64,000 nucleotides of DNA, taken from Ligilactobacillus faecis (GTDB lineage Bacteria > Bacillota > Bacilli > Lactobacillales > Lactobacillaceae). Of this stretch, positions 35,254-44,709 are shown in pieces. Made by a program: the position numbers and the translations under genes. Numbering within the stretch: position 1 is the first letter of the stretch; each line of letters begins with the position of its first letter. The stretch spans positions 143,501 through 207,500 of the forward strand of contig NZ_CP123639.1 in the NCBI RefSeq assembly GCF_029889745.1, given 5' to 3'. A model generated the notes under the pieces. That model did no database searches and was not told where the DNA came from. It saw only the letters and a program-made list of their open reading frames with translations.

Positions 35254-37666
35254 CTAAGGTCCCTTCTGTTGGCTGATCTGCTTTGATATCCCAAATTTCA
35301 GCCGCATATTTTGCAACTGTATCATCAGCCGAGAAATAACCTGCATTTGCAATATTAATCAAACATTTCTTTTGCCATGCTAATTGGTCTGCATACGTTT
35401 GCGCGACTTTTTCTTTTGTGTGGATATAAGCTTCAAAATCACGTAAGACAAAAAATTCGTCATTGACCCGAAGAAGCGAATCAAAGATCTCGTGCCCCTC
35501 AACTTCAATATTTGGGATCGTCCCATCAACAAACGCATTTAAAACACGTTGTAAGACAGGATCATTGTTATAATAATCGGCCGAATGATAACTATGATCT
35601 TTTTCATATTGTAAAACATCATCTTTTGTCAGACCAAAGATAAAGATATTATCGTCACCGACATGATCTTTGATCTCAATATTAGCCCCGTCAAGAGTGG
35701 CAACTGTCAAAGCCCCATTCAACATCAACTTCATATTTGAAGTTCCAGAGGCTTCTTTAGTCGCCGTTGAGATCTGTTCACTCACATCAGCTGCTGGAAT
35801 GATCTTTTCAGCTAAAGAGACTCCATAATTTTCAAGAAAGACGACTTTTAACTTATCTTTGATCGTTGGATCATTATTGATCAAATTGGCCACTTCGTTG
35901 ATACATTTGATGATCGACTTAGCATAATGATAACTTGGCGCAGCTTTAGCTCCAAAGATAAAGACTCTTGGGATCATCTTTTGTTCTGGATCATCTTTTA
36001 AGTCAAGATAAAGTTTGACGATCCCTAATAGATTCAACAACTGTCGTTTATAAGCATGCAGTCGCTTGATCTGAATATCAAAGATCGCATCAGGTGAAAC
36101 GACGATCCCTGTCTCTTGTTTGATAAAATCGGCTAGCTTAACTTTATTGCTACGTTTAGCTTGCCCGATCTTTTTCAAAACTTTCTTATCATCAGCATAT
36201 TTTTCAAGTTCTTTTAGCTTTTTAGTATCGAACCGCCACTTAGTCCCGATCGTTTGATCGATCACCTTTGAAAGTTCTGGATTGGCTACTTGTAACCAAC
36301 GTCTAACTGCGATCCCATTGGTCTTATTATTAAAACGTTCTGGGTAAAGTTCATAAAAATCATGTAAGACATCATCTTCCAATAGCTCTGTATGCAACTT
36401 AGCGACCCCATTGACACTATGAGAACCAATGATCGCTAAATGCGCCATCTTGACCATGCCATCTTTGATGATCCGCGTCCGCTCAATGAAATCTTGGTCT
36501 CTTTTACCAGCTAATTCTAAAGCATAGCGTCGATCGATCTCTTGAATGATCTGTAAGATCCGAGGTTGAACTTTTTCAAGCATCTCCAAAGGCCATTTTT
36601 CAAGAGCTTCAGCCATGATCGTATGATTCGTATAGCTCATCGTCTTAACAGTCTGCTCCCAAGCCACCTCCCAATCGAGGTGTTTTTCATCAAGTAAGAT
36701 CCGCATAAATTCAGCTACACACATCGCAGGATGCGTATCATTAATATGGATCGCCACATAATCGCTGATCTTTTTCAAAGGTTTTCCATACTTCTTATAG
36801 TGGCGCACGATACTTTGGATCCCAGCTGAAGTAAAGAAATACTCTTGTTTCAACCGTAAGATCCGGCCCTCATAATTTGAATCATCTGGGTAAAGAACTG
36901 ACGTCAGATCTTCTACGCGCCGACGGTCTTCGATCGTCGGATACTTGACTTCTTCGGTCGCTGGGATCTGAGCATCCCATAGACGCATCGTATTGACATG
37001 ATCGTTACGGTAACCAACGATCCCCGTATCATACGGTACAGCCTTGATCACATCAGCACCCTCATAGATCGGTTCAAGATATTTGCCGTTATCGATCAGA
37101 TGGACTTGTCCGCCCATCAAAACATCGACAGCTTTACTTTCACGAGCTACAGCCCAATTATTGCCATCAGTCAACCATTCGTTTGGTAATTCGATCTGAT
37201 AACCATCGACGAATTTTTGTTTGAAAAGTCCATACTTGTAACGGATCCCATTCCCATTTCCTGGTAACCCATCAGAAGCTAACGAATCCATGAAACATGA
37301 AGCTAAGCGTCCTAGACCTCCGTTACCTAAAGCCATATCAACTTCGGCCTCAGAGATCTTATCAAGCGAAAGCCCCATTTCTTTTAAACCTTTTTCAACG
37401 ATATCATACCAACCCATATTGAGTAAGTTGCTCTTTAAAAGGCGCCCTGGTAAAAATTCGATCGAAAAATAATAAACTTGCTTTTCATCATTTTTAACAT
37501 AATCTTTCCATGTATTACGCCAAATATCAGAGTAACCCGATTTTACAACGGAAACTAAGGTCTGATAAAGTTCGCTTGGTGCTGCATCTTTAACATCCAA
37601 TGCATATTTTTCGGCCAAACGCTTCTTGAATTCATGTACAAATTTTTCCTGTGTGATTTTTTTCAT
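35234..37666 (-). CDS. glgP: Glycogen phosphorylase
   Basis: An 810-residue GT35 phosphorylase that releases glucose-1-phosphate from glycogen ends. The pyridoxal-phosphate region EASGTSNMKLMLNGALTVATLDG with its Lys is present near residue 650. The N-terminal NGGLGRLASCFMDS signature is also intact. AGGGAGG precedes the ATG. It makes the operon both synthetic and degradative. Confidence 0.95.
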   Translation of the reverse strand: MKKITQEKFVHEFKKRLAEKYALDVKDAAPSELYQTLVSVVKSGYSDIWRNTWKDYVKNDEKQVYYFSIEFLPGRLLKSNLLNMGWYDIVEKGLKEMGLSLDKISEAEVDMALGNGGLGRLASCFMDSLASDGLPGNGNGIRYKYGLFKQKFVDGYQIELPNEWLTDGNNWAVARESKAVDVLMGGQVHLIDNGKYLEPIYEGADVIKAVPYDTGIVGYRNDHVNTMRLWDAQIPATEEVKYPTIEDRRRVEDLTSVLYPDDSNYEGRILRLKQEYFFTSAGIQSIVRHYKKYGKPLKKISDYVAIHINDTHPAMCVAEFMRILLDEKHLDWEVAWEQTVKTMSYTNHTIMAEALEKWPLEMLEKVQPRILQIIQEIDRRYALELAGKRDQDFIERTRIIKDGMVKMAHLAIIGSHSVNGVAKLHTELLEDDVLHDFYELYPERFNNKTNGIAVRRWLQVANPELSKVIDQTIGTKWRFDTKKLKELEKYADDKKVLKKIGQAKRSNKVKLADFIKQETGIVVSPDAIFDIQIKRLHAYKRQLLNLLGIVKLYLDLKDDPEQKMIPRVFIFGAKAAPSYHYAKSIIKCINEVANLINNDPTIKDKLKVVFLENYGVSLAEKIIPAADVSEQISTATKEASGTSNMKLMLNGALTVATLDGANIEIKDHVGDDNIFIFGLTKDDVLQYEKDHSYHSADYYNNDPVLQRVLNAFVDGTIPNIEVEGHEIFDSLLRVNDEFFVLRDFEAYIHTKEKVAQTYADQLAWQKKCLINIANAGYFSADDTVAKYAAEIWDIKADQPTEGTLDDVYPL

Positions 37667-37713
37667 AAGTTCCTCCCTTAATTAACACCGATAACTGAAA
37701 TTTCCCCAGTGAG

Positions 37714-39147
37714 CTATCTTAAGATCTGCGTATATAGATCAAGATAATTTTGACTTGCACTATCCCAACTAAAATCAGATTCCATCGCAGTCTTGATCAT
37801 CTTCTTCCAGACATTTTTGTTGTCATGGTAGACGCTCAAAGCTAATTTGATCTCTTCCATCATCCAAAATGAAGAAAATTCTTCAAAGCCAAAGCCAGTT
37901 CCGACTTGTTCGATCGGGTTATAAGCCCAGACGCTATCCCGCAACCCACCGATCTGATGAACGATCGGTAACGTTCCATAACGCATCGAGATCAATTGCG
38001 AAAGACCACATGGTTCAAAAGCCGATGGCATCAAAAACATGTCACACCCAGCATAGATCTGTTGGGCAAGATCGACATCAAAACTGATGCTGACACTACA
38101 TTTATCTGGATAGCGCCCAGCAAAGTAGTTAAAATCATGCTCGAAATTTGGATAACCTGTTCCTAGTAAAATAAATTGGACATCAAATTGCATCAAATTA
38201 GCCATTTCTTCAACAACTAATTGAAAACCTTTTTGATAAGTCAAACGACTGACGACCCCGATCACCGGAACATCTTTTCTGACTGGTAAGCCAAATTTCT
38301 TTTGAAGTGCTGCTTTATTTTTAGCTTTGCCCTTTAAATTTTTAACATCGAATTTAAAAGGCAAGGCTGGATCTTTTTTAGGATCATAAGTCTCATAGTC
38401 GATCCCGTTTAAGATCCCCGATAATTTATAATCGACTGAACGTAAGATCGCATCCAATCCACAGCCATACTCAGGCGTTTGGATCTCACTAGCATAACTT
38501 GGACTGACAGTGTTGACTTTATCAGCGTAGTAGATCCCAGCTTTCATAAAATTAACGGCAGTCCCCATTTTGATCGTTCCATCGTCATAGCGCTCAGTTG
38601 ACATTCCAAAAAGTTCAGGTAAGATCTCGCGCCCATATTGCCCTTGAAATTCCAAATTATGGATCGTCAACACAGTGGCAATATGGTTAAAAGCTTCGAT
38701 CCAACCATATTTTTCACGTAATAAAAACGGAATAAAAGCCGTATGGTAATCGTTAACGTGTAAAATATCAGGAATGTAATTGATCCGCTCCATCAATTCG
38801 ATGACAGCTTGTTGGAAAAAGGCAAAACGCTCGCCATCATCATAATATCCATAAAGCCCAGGCCGATCAAAATAATACTTATTATCTAAAAAATAATACG
38901 TCACGCCATCTAATTCCAAAGCTTTGACGCCACAATATTCTTTGCGCCACCCGACCGAAACATAGAAATTAAAAATATCAGTCAGCTTTTCTTGATATTT
39001 AGCTGGCATTTGCGTAAAGAAAGGTAAAACGACGCGAACTTCGTTACCTTTTTTAGCTAAACTTTTGGGCAAAGCCCCCGCCACATCACCTAAGCCACCT
39101 GTTTTAAAAAAGGGTGCACATTCAGCAGCGGTAAATAAGATCTTCAC
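37714..39147 (-). CDS. glgA: Glycogen synthase
   Basis: A 477-residue GT5 enzyme that transfers glucose from ADP-glucose to glycogen. The ADP-glucose site KTGGLGDVAGALPK is at residues 16-29, and the C-terminal PSAFEPCGLSQLISMRYGTLP contains the catalytic Glu region. The first base overlaps the glgD stop. It is followed by glgP after 47 bases. Confidence 0.95.
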   Translation of the reverse strand: MKILFTAAECAPFFKTGGLGDVAGALPKSLAKKGNEVRVVLPFFTQMPAKYQEKLTDIFNFYVSVGWRKEYCGVKALELDGVTYYFLDNKYYFDRPGLYGYYDDGERFAFFQQAVIELMERINYIPDILHVNDYHTAFIPFLLREKYGWIEAFNHIATVLTIHNLEFQGQYGREILPELFGMSTERYDDGTIKMGTAVNFMKAGIYYADKVNTVSPSYASEIQTPEYGCGLDAILRSVDYKLSGILNGIDYETYDPKKDPALPFKFDVKNLKGKAKNKAALQKKFGLPVRKDVPVIGVVSRLTYQKGFQLVVEEMANLMQFDVQFILLGTGYPNFEHDFNYFAGRYPDKCSVSISFDVDLAQQIYAGCDMFLMPSAFEPCGLSQLISMRYGTLPIVHQIGGLRDSVWAYNPIEQVGTGFGFEEFSSFWMMEEIKLALSVYHDNKNVWKKMIKTAMESDFSWDSASQNYLDLYTQILR

Positions 39148-40298
39148 TATTTCTCCCCCCCATAAATATCAGCCACGACATGACTATCTTTAGTGATCAC
39201 GATCGGTTTTTCTGGTGTCCCCATGATCGTCACTCCGGCTTCAACTTCAACATTTTTATCTAAGATCGCATATTTTAAAGTCGCTCCATGGCGGATCTTA
39301 GCATTACTCATCACGATCGAATTTTCGATACTTGCATCTTCTTCGACTATTGTTCGTCGTGAGATCAAACTATGATCAACTTTTCCTTTGATGATACACC
39401 CAGTCGCAAACTGACTTGAGTTGACTTCAGACGAATCGTAAAAGTGTGTCGCCACTTCATTTTTGGTTCGCGTGATCACACGTTGACTTGAAAAAAGAAG
39501 TGTATTGAAATTTTCTGGATCAAGCATATCCATATTGGCATCATAATAGCTCTTGATGTCATAAATATTGCTCAAGTAGCCTGTATACTCATAAGCCCGT
39601 GTATTGACCCGCGTCATCTCACGAGTCAAGAGCTCTTGCACACTTGCAGGCGCACCAGCATTTTGGCCTTTATTCAAAAGATCGATCAGCCAATCTGTCT
39701 TGACTAAAAAGATGCTCATCGATAAGTTATACAACGCCTGCTCACTGCGCTCTTCTCCATAAACTTCACTACTCAAAACTTTATTTTCGTCACTTAGTTC
39801 TAAAATATGGTCGTCAGATGCGATCTTTTCTTTTGGAACACGTTTAAAAACAACAGTGATCTCATTATCATGGGCTTCATGAACAGCTAAAACTGAACGA
39901 AGATCGATATTACACAACATCTTATTTCCAAAGAAGACAGTGTAGGCTGATTTTGACTTTTTCAAGAAGCCGATCATATCGCTAAAATATGGTTTACCAT
40001 CAGCTTTTTTACGTAAAATATCTTGGTAAAAACCGAGATATTGGTAACTCCCGATACTATCAAGTCCCCACTCACGACCACCACCTAAATGATCAAATAC
40101 CGATTTGACCCGACCTTCGTTTAAGATCATATAAACAGTCCTGATATTAGCATTAACTGCACTTGAAAGCGCAAAATCCATTACTCGATACTTACAATCA
40201 AAATACAGAGTCGAAAGTGGTCGATTGGCGGTCAAAGGCAGTAAACCATTATACTCATGTTCATTTCCTAAAATCGCACACATCTTATTAGCCTTCAT
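39147..40298 (-). CDS. glgD: GlgD, regulatory ADP-glucose pyrophosphorylase subunit
   Basis: A 383-residue homologue of GlgC. The nucleotide-binding motif GGGKGTRL of active subunits is replaced here by [17 protein letters not shown], so it is likely non-catalytic. GlgD pairs with GlgC to raise activity. The C-terminal left-handed beta-helix is retained. It overlaps glgC by 11 bases. Confidence 0.93.
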   Translation of the reverse strand: MKANKMCAILGNEHEYNGLLPLTANRPLSTLYFDCKYRVMDFALSSAVNANIRTVYMILNEGRVKSVFDHLGGGREWGLDSIGSYQYLGFYQDILRKKADGKPYFSDMIGFLKKSKSAYTVFFGNKMLCNIDLRSVLAVHEAHDNEITVVFKRVPKEKIASDDHILELSDENKVLSSEVYGEERSEQALYNLSMSIFLVKTDWLIDLLNKGQNAGAPASVQELLTREMTRVNTRAYEYTGYLSNIYDIKSYYDANMDMLDPENFNTLLFSSQRVITRTKNEVATHFYDSSEVNSSQFATGCIIKGKVDHSLISRRTIVEEDASIENSIVMSNAKIRHGATLKYAILDKNVEVEAGVTIMGTPEKPIVITKDSHVVADIYGGEK

Positions 40299-41430
40299 TG
40301 ATCGTCACCCCTAATACTTCTGAATTACCTACAACTGCGATCTCTTCTGTCCCATCGATCACCGCTCCATCACCGATGATCGCATTTTCACCAATGATCG
40401 CCCGTTTGATCGTCACATTTTTACCGATCGAAGCACCTGTCATCACAACGCTATCTTCGATCACGCTGCCTTCTTTAACTTGAACGTTAGCCGCTAAAAT
40501 ACTATGTTCAACATCACCTGCAATAAAGCACCCATCTACGATCATTGAATTATTGACCCGGGCACTATCAGTGATAAATTGTGGAGGGGCGATCGGATTT
40601 TTAGAATAGATCGGCCAAGTCTTATCACGAATATCAAGGTCACCTTCATTATCGATGAATTCCATATTCGTACTCCATAAAGATTCGATCGTTCCTACAT
40701 CTTTCCAATAACCCGAGAAATGGTAGGCATGCACATTATCGCCGCTCTTGATATAAAATGGGATCACATTTTTACCAAAGTCATACATATCGACATCTTT
40801 TTTGAAACTATTCATCAAAACATCACGCAAGCGTGACCACGTGAAGATATAGATCCCCATCGAAGCATGATTGCTTTTTGGTTCAGCTGGTTTTTCTTCA
40901 AACTCGATGATCCGATCATTTTCATCGGTATTCATGATCCCAAACCGACTTGCTTCATCCCAAGGAACATCGATCACGGCTACGCTTAAGGCAGCATGAT
41001 TTTTGATATGTTGCGCTAACATATCTTCATAATCCATCTTGTAGATATGATCGCCAGATAAAACTAAAAGATATTCTGGATCCATCGAATCGATATAGTC
41101 GATATTTTGGTAGATCGCATGTGAAGTTCCTTCAAACCACTTGGAACCTTCATTATTTGAATATGGTTGTAAGATCGTGACCCCCGAATCGAGCCGATCT
41201 AACCCCCAACTAGCACCATTTCCGATATGATTATTTAAGATCAACGGTTGGTATTGCGTCACAACACCGATATTTTTGATCCCCGAATTGACACAATTAC
41301 TAAGTGTAAAATCAATGATCCGATAGCGTCCCCCAAATGGTACTGCAGGTTTAGCAATATTTTGTGTTAGTTTACCTAGCCGTGTCCCTTTTCCCCCGGC
41401 TAAGATCATCGCTAGCATTTCGTTTTTCAT
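40288..41430 (-). CDS. glgC: ADP-glucose pyrophosphorylase catalytic subunit
   Basis: A 380-residue glucose-1-phosphate adenylyltransferase, the committed step of glycogen synthesis. Signatures are [14 protein letters not shown] near the N-terminus, [10 protein letters not shown], and [23 protein letters not shown]-terminal beta-helix domain follows. Its ATG overlaps the glgB stop, indicating translational coupling. Confidence 0.95.
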   Translation of the reverse strand: MKNEMLAMILAGGKGTRLGKLTQNIAKPAVPFGGRYRIIDFTLSNCVNSGIKNIGVVTQYQPLILNNHIGNGASWGLDRLDSGVTILQPYSNNEGSKWFEGTSHAIYQNIDYIDSMDPEYLLVLSGDHIYKMDYEDMLAQHIKNHAALSVAVIDVPWDEASRFGIMNTDENDRIIEFEEKPAEPKSNHASMGIYIFTWSRLRDVLMNSFKKDVDMYDFGKNVIPFYIKSGDNVHAYHFSGYWKDVGTIESLWSTNMEFIDNEGDLDIRDKTWPIYSKNPIAPPQFITDSARVNNSMIVDGCFIAGDVEHSILAANVQVKEGSVIEDSVVMTGASIGKNVTIKRAIIGENAIIGDGAVIDGTEEIAVVGNSEVLGVTINEG

Positions 41431-43418
41431 TTATTCTTGGACTTTTTGTCCTTTCCCTCCTTACCAGGTTTGCGCTTAGTTTCTGTCGTTTTTGGCATAG
41501 TTTCTTTAGTTGGTTTTAAGTACTTATGATTCTTATAGCGTAGATTGATCTCTTCTGGTTTTAAGATCAAAACACCTAAAGCTGGAACTGTTATTTTGAT
41601 AACTTGATCGTAATTTTTAAAGATCTTTTCCTTTGTTTGGCTAAGTGGATTATGTTTCGTCCAAGTTCCCCCGAATTCTTCCATCTCTGTATTCCAAACT
41701 TCGCGATAAGTTCCAGGATAAGGGACTCCGATCTCAAAATCTTTTTGTTCAAGCGTCGTTAAATTCATGATCACAATAACAAAATCTTTTTTGCGTTTGC
41801 CATGACGAATAAAACTCAAGATCGTTTGATCACGATTATTAGCATCGATCACTTCGAGACTCTCTTCACGATCCTCTAATTCCCATAAAGAACGATTCTG
41901 TTGATAAAATTCATTTAATTTAGCTGTAAAGTGTTGCATTTTTTGGTTGAATTCATCGTCTAAGTTATCCCAAGTCAACCCTTCATAGTAACGCCACTCA
42001 ATAAATTGTCCAAATTCGCCCCCCATAAAGAGCAATTTCTTACCAGGGTGGGTGATCTGATAAGTCAATAGATTTCTCAGCTGGGCAAATTGTTTATAGC
42101 GGTCGCCCCACATCTTATGCAATAGACTCTTTTTTCCGTGCACGACTTCATCATGCGAGAGCGGTAAAATGTAGTTTTCTGAAAGACGATACATCCAAGA
42201 AAATGTCAACATATCTAGATGGTCTCCTCGAAAGAGAGGATCCATTTGGTAGAAGTTCAAGACATCATTCATCCAACCCATATTCCATTTATAGTCAAAA
42301 CCAAGGGAATCTTCTTCCAACATCCCAGTGACTTTTGTTCCGGCCGAACTTTCTTCAGCGATCAAGATCGTTTTTGGATGGGCAAACTTGACTTCTTTAT
42401 TTAATTTACGTAGGAAGTGCCACCCTTCAAGATTACGATTGCCCCCATATATATTGGGTTTCCATGGACCCTCATCATAATCAAGGTAGATCATATTGGA
42501 AACAGCATCTACTCGCAATCCATCTAAATGGAAAGTCTCGATCCAAAAGAAGGCACTTGAAAGTAGGAATGATTGGACTTCTGGTTTACCAAGATCAAAA
42601 TTTTGCGATCCCCAACCGATGTTTCGCGCCCGGTCAGGGTCTTCATATTCAAAAGTCGGAGTCCCATCATAATAAGGCAAAGTATCATCATTGATGCAAA
42701 AATGTCCTGGGACCCAATCAACGATCACTCCGATATTTTCTTTATGACATTCATCAACAAATTGTTGAAATTCTTCGGGAGTGCCATAAGCTGAACTGAC
42801 AGCAAAATAACCGATCAACTGATACCCCCACGAAGCATCGAGCGGATGCTCCATCAATGGCATAAATTCAACATGCGTATAATTCATCTTCTTTAGATAT
42901 GGGATCAGTTCACGACTAAGGTCAGCTAAACTGTAGGGTGTCTTATCAGCATGTTCTTTCCATGACCCAGGATGAATCTCATAAATGTTCATTGGACGTT
43001 CAAAATAATTCAAACGTTTATGTCTCCCACGCCAAAGCCCATCGTGCCACTTATATTCAGGAATCTCATAGATGATCGAAGCGTCATTTGGGCGCTGTTC
43101 AAAACGAAAGGCAAACGGGTCGATCTTATAGACGATCCGTCCATCATATTGTTTGACTTTATATTTATACATTTGCCCTTTTTTAGCAGTTGGAGCAGTT
43201 ATCGTCCAGATACCGTGCTCACCTAAAGTCATCGGGAGATCATCTTCCCAATCATTAAAATCACCTACAAGCCAGATCTTCTGTGCCTTTGGTGCCCAGA
43301 CCCGAAAAGTGTAGCCTGCCTTTTTAGCTGGATGAACTCCTAAAAAATTTTGGGCATGAAAGTTTTCCCCTTTAGCAAACGTTTCCATTTCAAGGGGTAG
43401 ATTTAAACCAGTGGGCAT
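41427..43418 (-). CDS. glgB: 1,4-alpha-glucan branching enzyme
   Basis: A 663-residue GH13 branching enzyme that adds alpha-1,6 branches to glycogen. A CBM48 domain ([21 protein letters not shown]) comes first, then the barrel with [10 protein letters not shown] (Asp), ILIAEESS (Glu) and [11 protein letters not shown]. The last 25 residues are a Lys-rich tail unlike most GlgB. First gene of the glgBCDAP-amy operon; AAGGAGG precedes the ATG. Controlled by the promoter and cre box at 43560-43588. Confidence 0.95.
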   Translation of the reverse strand: MPTGLNLPLEMETFAKGENFHAQNFLGVHPAKKAGYTFRVWAPKAQKIWLVGDFNDWEDDLPMTLGEHGIWTITAPTAKKGQMYKYKVKQYDGRIVYKIDPFAFRFEQRPNDASIIYEIPEYKWHDGLWRGRHKRLNYFERPMNIYEIHPGSWKEHADKTPYSLADLSRELIPYLKKMNYTHVEFMPLMEHPLDASWGYQLIGYFAVSSAYGTPEEFQQFVDECHKENIGVIVDWVPGHFCINDDTLPYYDGTPTFEYEDPDRARNIGWGSQNFDLGKPEVQSFLLSSAFFWIETFHLDGLRVDAVSNMIYLDYDEGPWKPNIYGGNRNLEGWHFLRKLNKEVKFAHPKTILIAEESSAGTKVTGMLEEDSLGFDYKWNMGWMNDVLNFYQMDPLFRGDHLDMLTFSWMYRLSENYILPLSHDEVVHGKKSLLHKMWGDRYKQFAQLRNLLTYQITHPGKKLLFMGGEFGQFIEWRYYEGLTWDNLDDEFNQKMQHFTAKLNEFYQQNRSLWELEDREESLEVIDANNRDQTILSFIRHGKRKKDFVIVIMNLTTLEQKDFEIGVPYPGTYREVWNTEMEEFGGTWTKHNPLSQTKEKIFKNYDQVIKITVPALGVLILKPEEINLRYKNHKYLKPTKETMPKTTETKRKPGKEGKDKKSKNK

Positions 43419-43559
43419 CCTCTTTCCTCCTTATCAAAATAATTAACACATATCCTATGTATATAATAACATATTAATGTAATAATGATTAGAATTACAC
43501 TCTTTTATTTCCCATAACTTTTTAAAAAATTTTCTAAATCATCTTTAGAAAAAATTTTA

Positions 43560-43588
43560 ATTATCAGAGGTGTAATCGTTTGCTTTAA
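43560..43588 (-). promoter_or_regulatory. glg promoter with cre box in the spacer
   Basis: On the minus strand TTAAAG (43588-43583), a 17-base spacer and GATAAT (43565-43560). The plus strand at 43571-43584 reads TGTAATCGTTTGCT, matching the cre consensus TGNAANCGNWNNCW, and fills the spacer. CcpA binding here should block the promoter. A second TATTAT/TATACAT-like box lies nearer glgB (about 43460). The leader from this promoter would be about 135 bases. Confidence 0.7.
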
Positions 43589-43642
43589 CCGTTACCAAGT
43601 TGTATAATTATATTTTAATTTTCTCTCTAAAAATACTTCTCA

Positions 43643-43688
43643 TAAAAAATAGCGATCCCGCTCTAATAAAACGGGATCGCTATTTTTA
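43643..43688 (-). terminator. Terminator after the 102-residue gene
   Basis: AAAAATAGCGATCCCG and CGGGATCGCTATTTTT pair perfectly; the stem overlaps the stop codon of the gene at 43686-43994. Confidence 0.9.
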
Positions 43689-43994
43689 TGCAATATGATT
43701 TTCACGTAAGATCGCGTCAACGATCGTTTGGATCTCAGGGGGTTTGACCCATTCTTCAAAATGATCGAAATCTTCAGCTGGCATAACAAAATTTTCATTG
43801 ATATACTTCTCATATTTGATCAAGTTACTTGAACGTGGAATATTCAACTGCAAGATCCGAACTTCTTTGATAAATCCTCTAACGGCCGCTAATTCAGCCC
43901 GTCCATTTTGAGGGATATTTGAGATCTCATAATACTTTGAGCCATCATTACGCGTGATCTCTTCGATCAAATTCAACGTTTCATTACTCTTCAA
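43686..43994 (-). CDS. Hypothetical protein, 102 residues
   Basis: A soluble, acidic protein of unknown family. No signal peptide, membrane segment or familiar motif is evident; the middle contains NIPRSSNLIKYEKYINENFVMPAEDFDHFEEW. The start appears to be TTG at 43994. A strong AAAGGAG site lies about 38 bases upstream (44032-44038), with a perfect hairpin CTAGTATC/GATACTAG (44007-44027) between it and the TTG. The hairpin may bring the two together. A good promoter (TTGTTG, 17 bases, TATAAT, 44113-44085) precedes it. Confidence 0.6.
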   Translation of the reverse strand: MKSNETLNLIEEITRNDGSKYYEISNIPQNGRAELAAVRGFIKEVRILQLNIPRSSNLIKYEKYINENFVMPAEDFDHFEEWVKPPEIQTIVDAILRENHIA

Positions 43995-44084
43995 AGCTTC
44001 TACTTTCTAGTATCAAAGAGATACTAGCTCGCTCCTTTCATATTGTAAAAGAACACTTCTTATAAAATATTCCTCATTGAATAC

Positions 44085-44113
44085 ATTATAACATCGTGGC
44101 TTTTCAACAACAA
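44085..44113 (-). promoter_or_regulatory. Promoter of the 102-residue gene
   Basis: TTGTTG (44113-44108), 17-base spacer, TATAAT (44090-44085) on the minus strand. It overlaps the T run of the small RNA terminator just upstream. Confidence 0.65.
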
Positions 44114-44200
44114 AAACAGTTGTAGCTTCTAGGGAGGCTACAACTGTGGCATAAGAGAGAAAGAGAATTGATTAGAAGGTAAATAATACTATTACCTTAC
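44105..44200 (-). ncRNA. Candidate CcpA-controlled small RNA
   Basis: On the minus strand a TTGACA (44235-44230), 17-base spacer and TATCTT (44212-44207) predict a start near 44200. About 55 bases later comes a factor-independent terminator: CAGTTGTAGC (44146-44137), loop CTCCCTAGAA, GCTACAACTG (44126-44117), then TTTTTGTTGTTG. The C-rich loop can pair with GGGAG or AGGAG ribosome sites, as in Firmicute UCCC-loop small RNAs. A second palindromic stretch AAGGTAATAGTATT lies in the 5' part. No reading frame is evident. A full-consensus cre box covers the -35. Confidence 0.6.
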
Positions 44201-44220
44201 CCCTTAAAGATACCTTATGC

Positions 44221-44234
44221 TGTAAGCGTTGTCA
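44221..44234. promoter_or_regulatory. cre box over small RNA promoter
   Basis: TGTAAGCGTTGTCA matches every fixed position of TGNAANCGNWNNCA. It overlaps the -35 TTGACA of the minus-strand promoter, so CcpA would be expected to repress. It also lies 78 bases upstream of the plus-strand gene at 44312. Confidence 0.7.
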
Positions 44235-44311
44235 ATATTTTTGATTTGACTACTAAAGCAGCCCTAAGCATTATATAATAAAAATAACATTTAGAAAGTG
44301 AGGTCTTTGCG

Positions 44312-44572
44312 ATGATCAATTACCGCCAATTCAAAGTTAGCCTTTTTCTGGGATTACTCATCTCACTCATCAAACTTGTTTTTATTCTCTCAACTCAAGA
44401 TGCAACGACTCAAGCATCTTTAAAGACTGTCTCGCTTCTCTTACATACTGATGTTTGGTTTGCCCCTTTAGGCTTAGCTTTTCTCTATTTTCTCATGGTC
44501 ACGAGCACCATCTATTTAGTTTTTCGCGTGATCAACTATAGCTTAAAGTTATTCTATCGTTTGAGCAATTAA
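44312..44572 (+). CDS. Small membrane protein, 86 residues
   Basis: An unrecognised protein with two clear transmembrane helices (about residues 9-28 and 48-72) and basic residues at both ends. A GTGAGG ribosome site precedes the ATG. It is divergent from the small RNA and the 102-residue gene. Its terminator was the target of the IS4-family insertion. The function is unknown. Confidence 0.65.
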   Translation: MINYRQFKVSLFLGLLISLIKLVFILSTQDATTQASLKTVSLLLHTDVWFAPLGLAFLYFLMVTSTIYLVFRVINYSLKLFYRLSN

Positions 44573-44610
44573 AAAAGAGGCTGCTTGCTGCCCAATGTCA
44601 TTAAGTTAAG

Positions 44611-44664
44611 AGAGCTTGTATCAAATTTCAATTTAGAAATTTGATACAAGCTCTCTTTTTTGAC
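44611..44664 (+). terminator. Terminator inside left end of IS4-family element
   Basis: GAGAGCTTGTATCAAATTTC pairs perfectly with its complement around AATTTA and is followed by TTTTTT. It would stop transcription entering the element from the 44312 gene and replaces the terminator that the insertion broke. Confidence 0.88.
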
Positions 44665-44709
44665 ATCTATGACGTTAATAGAGATTATTAATGTACGGAG
44701 GTGAGCATT

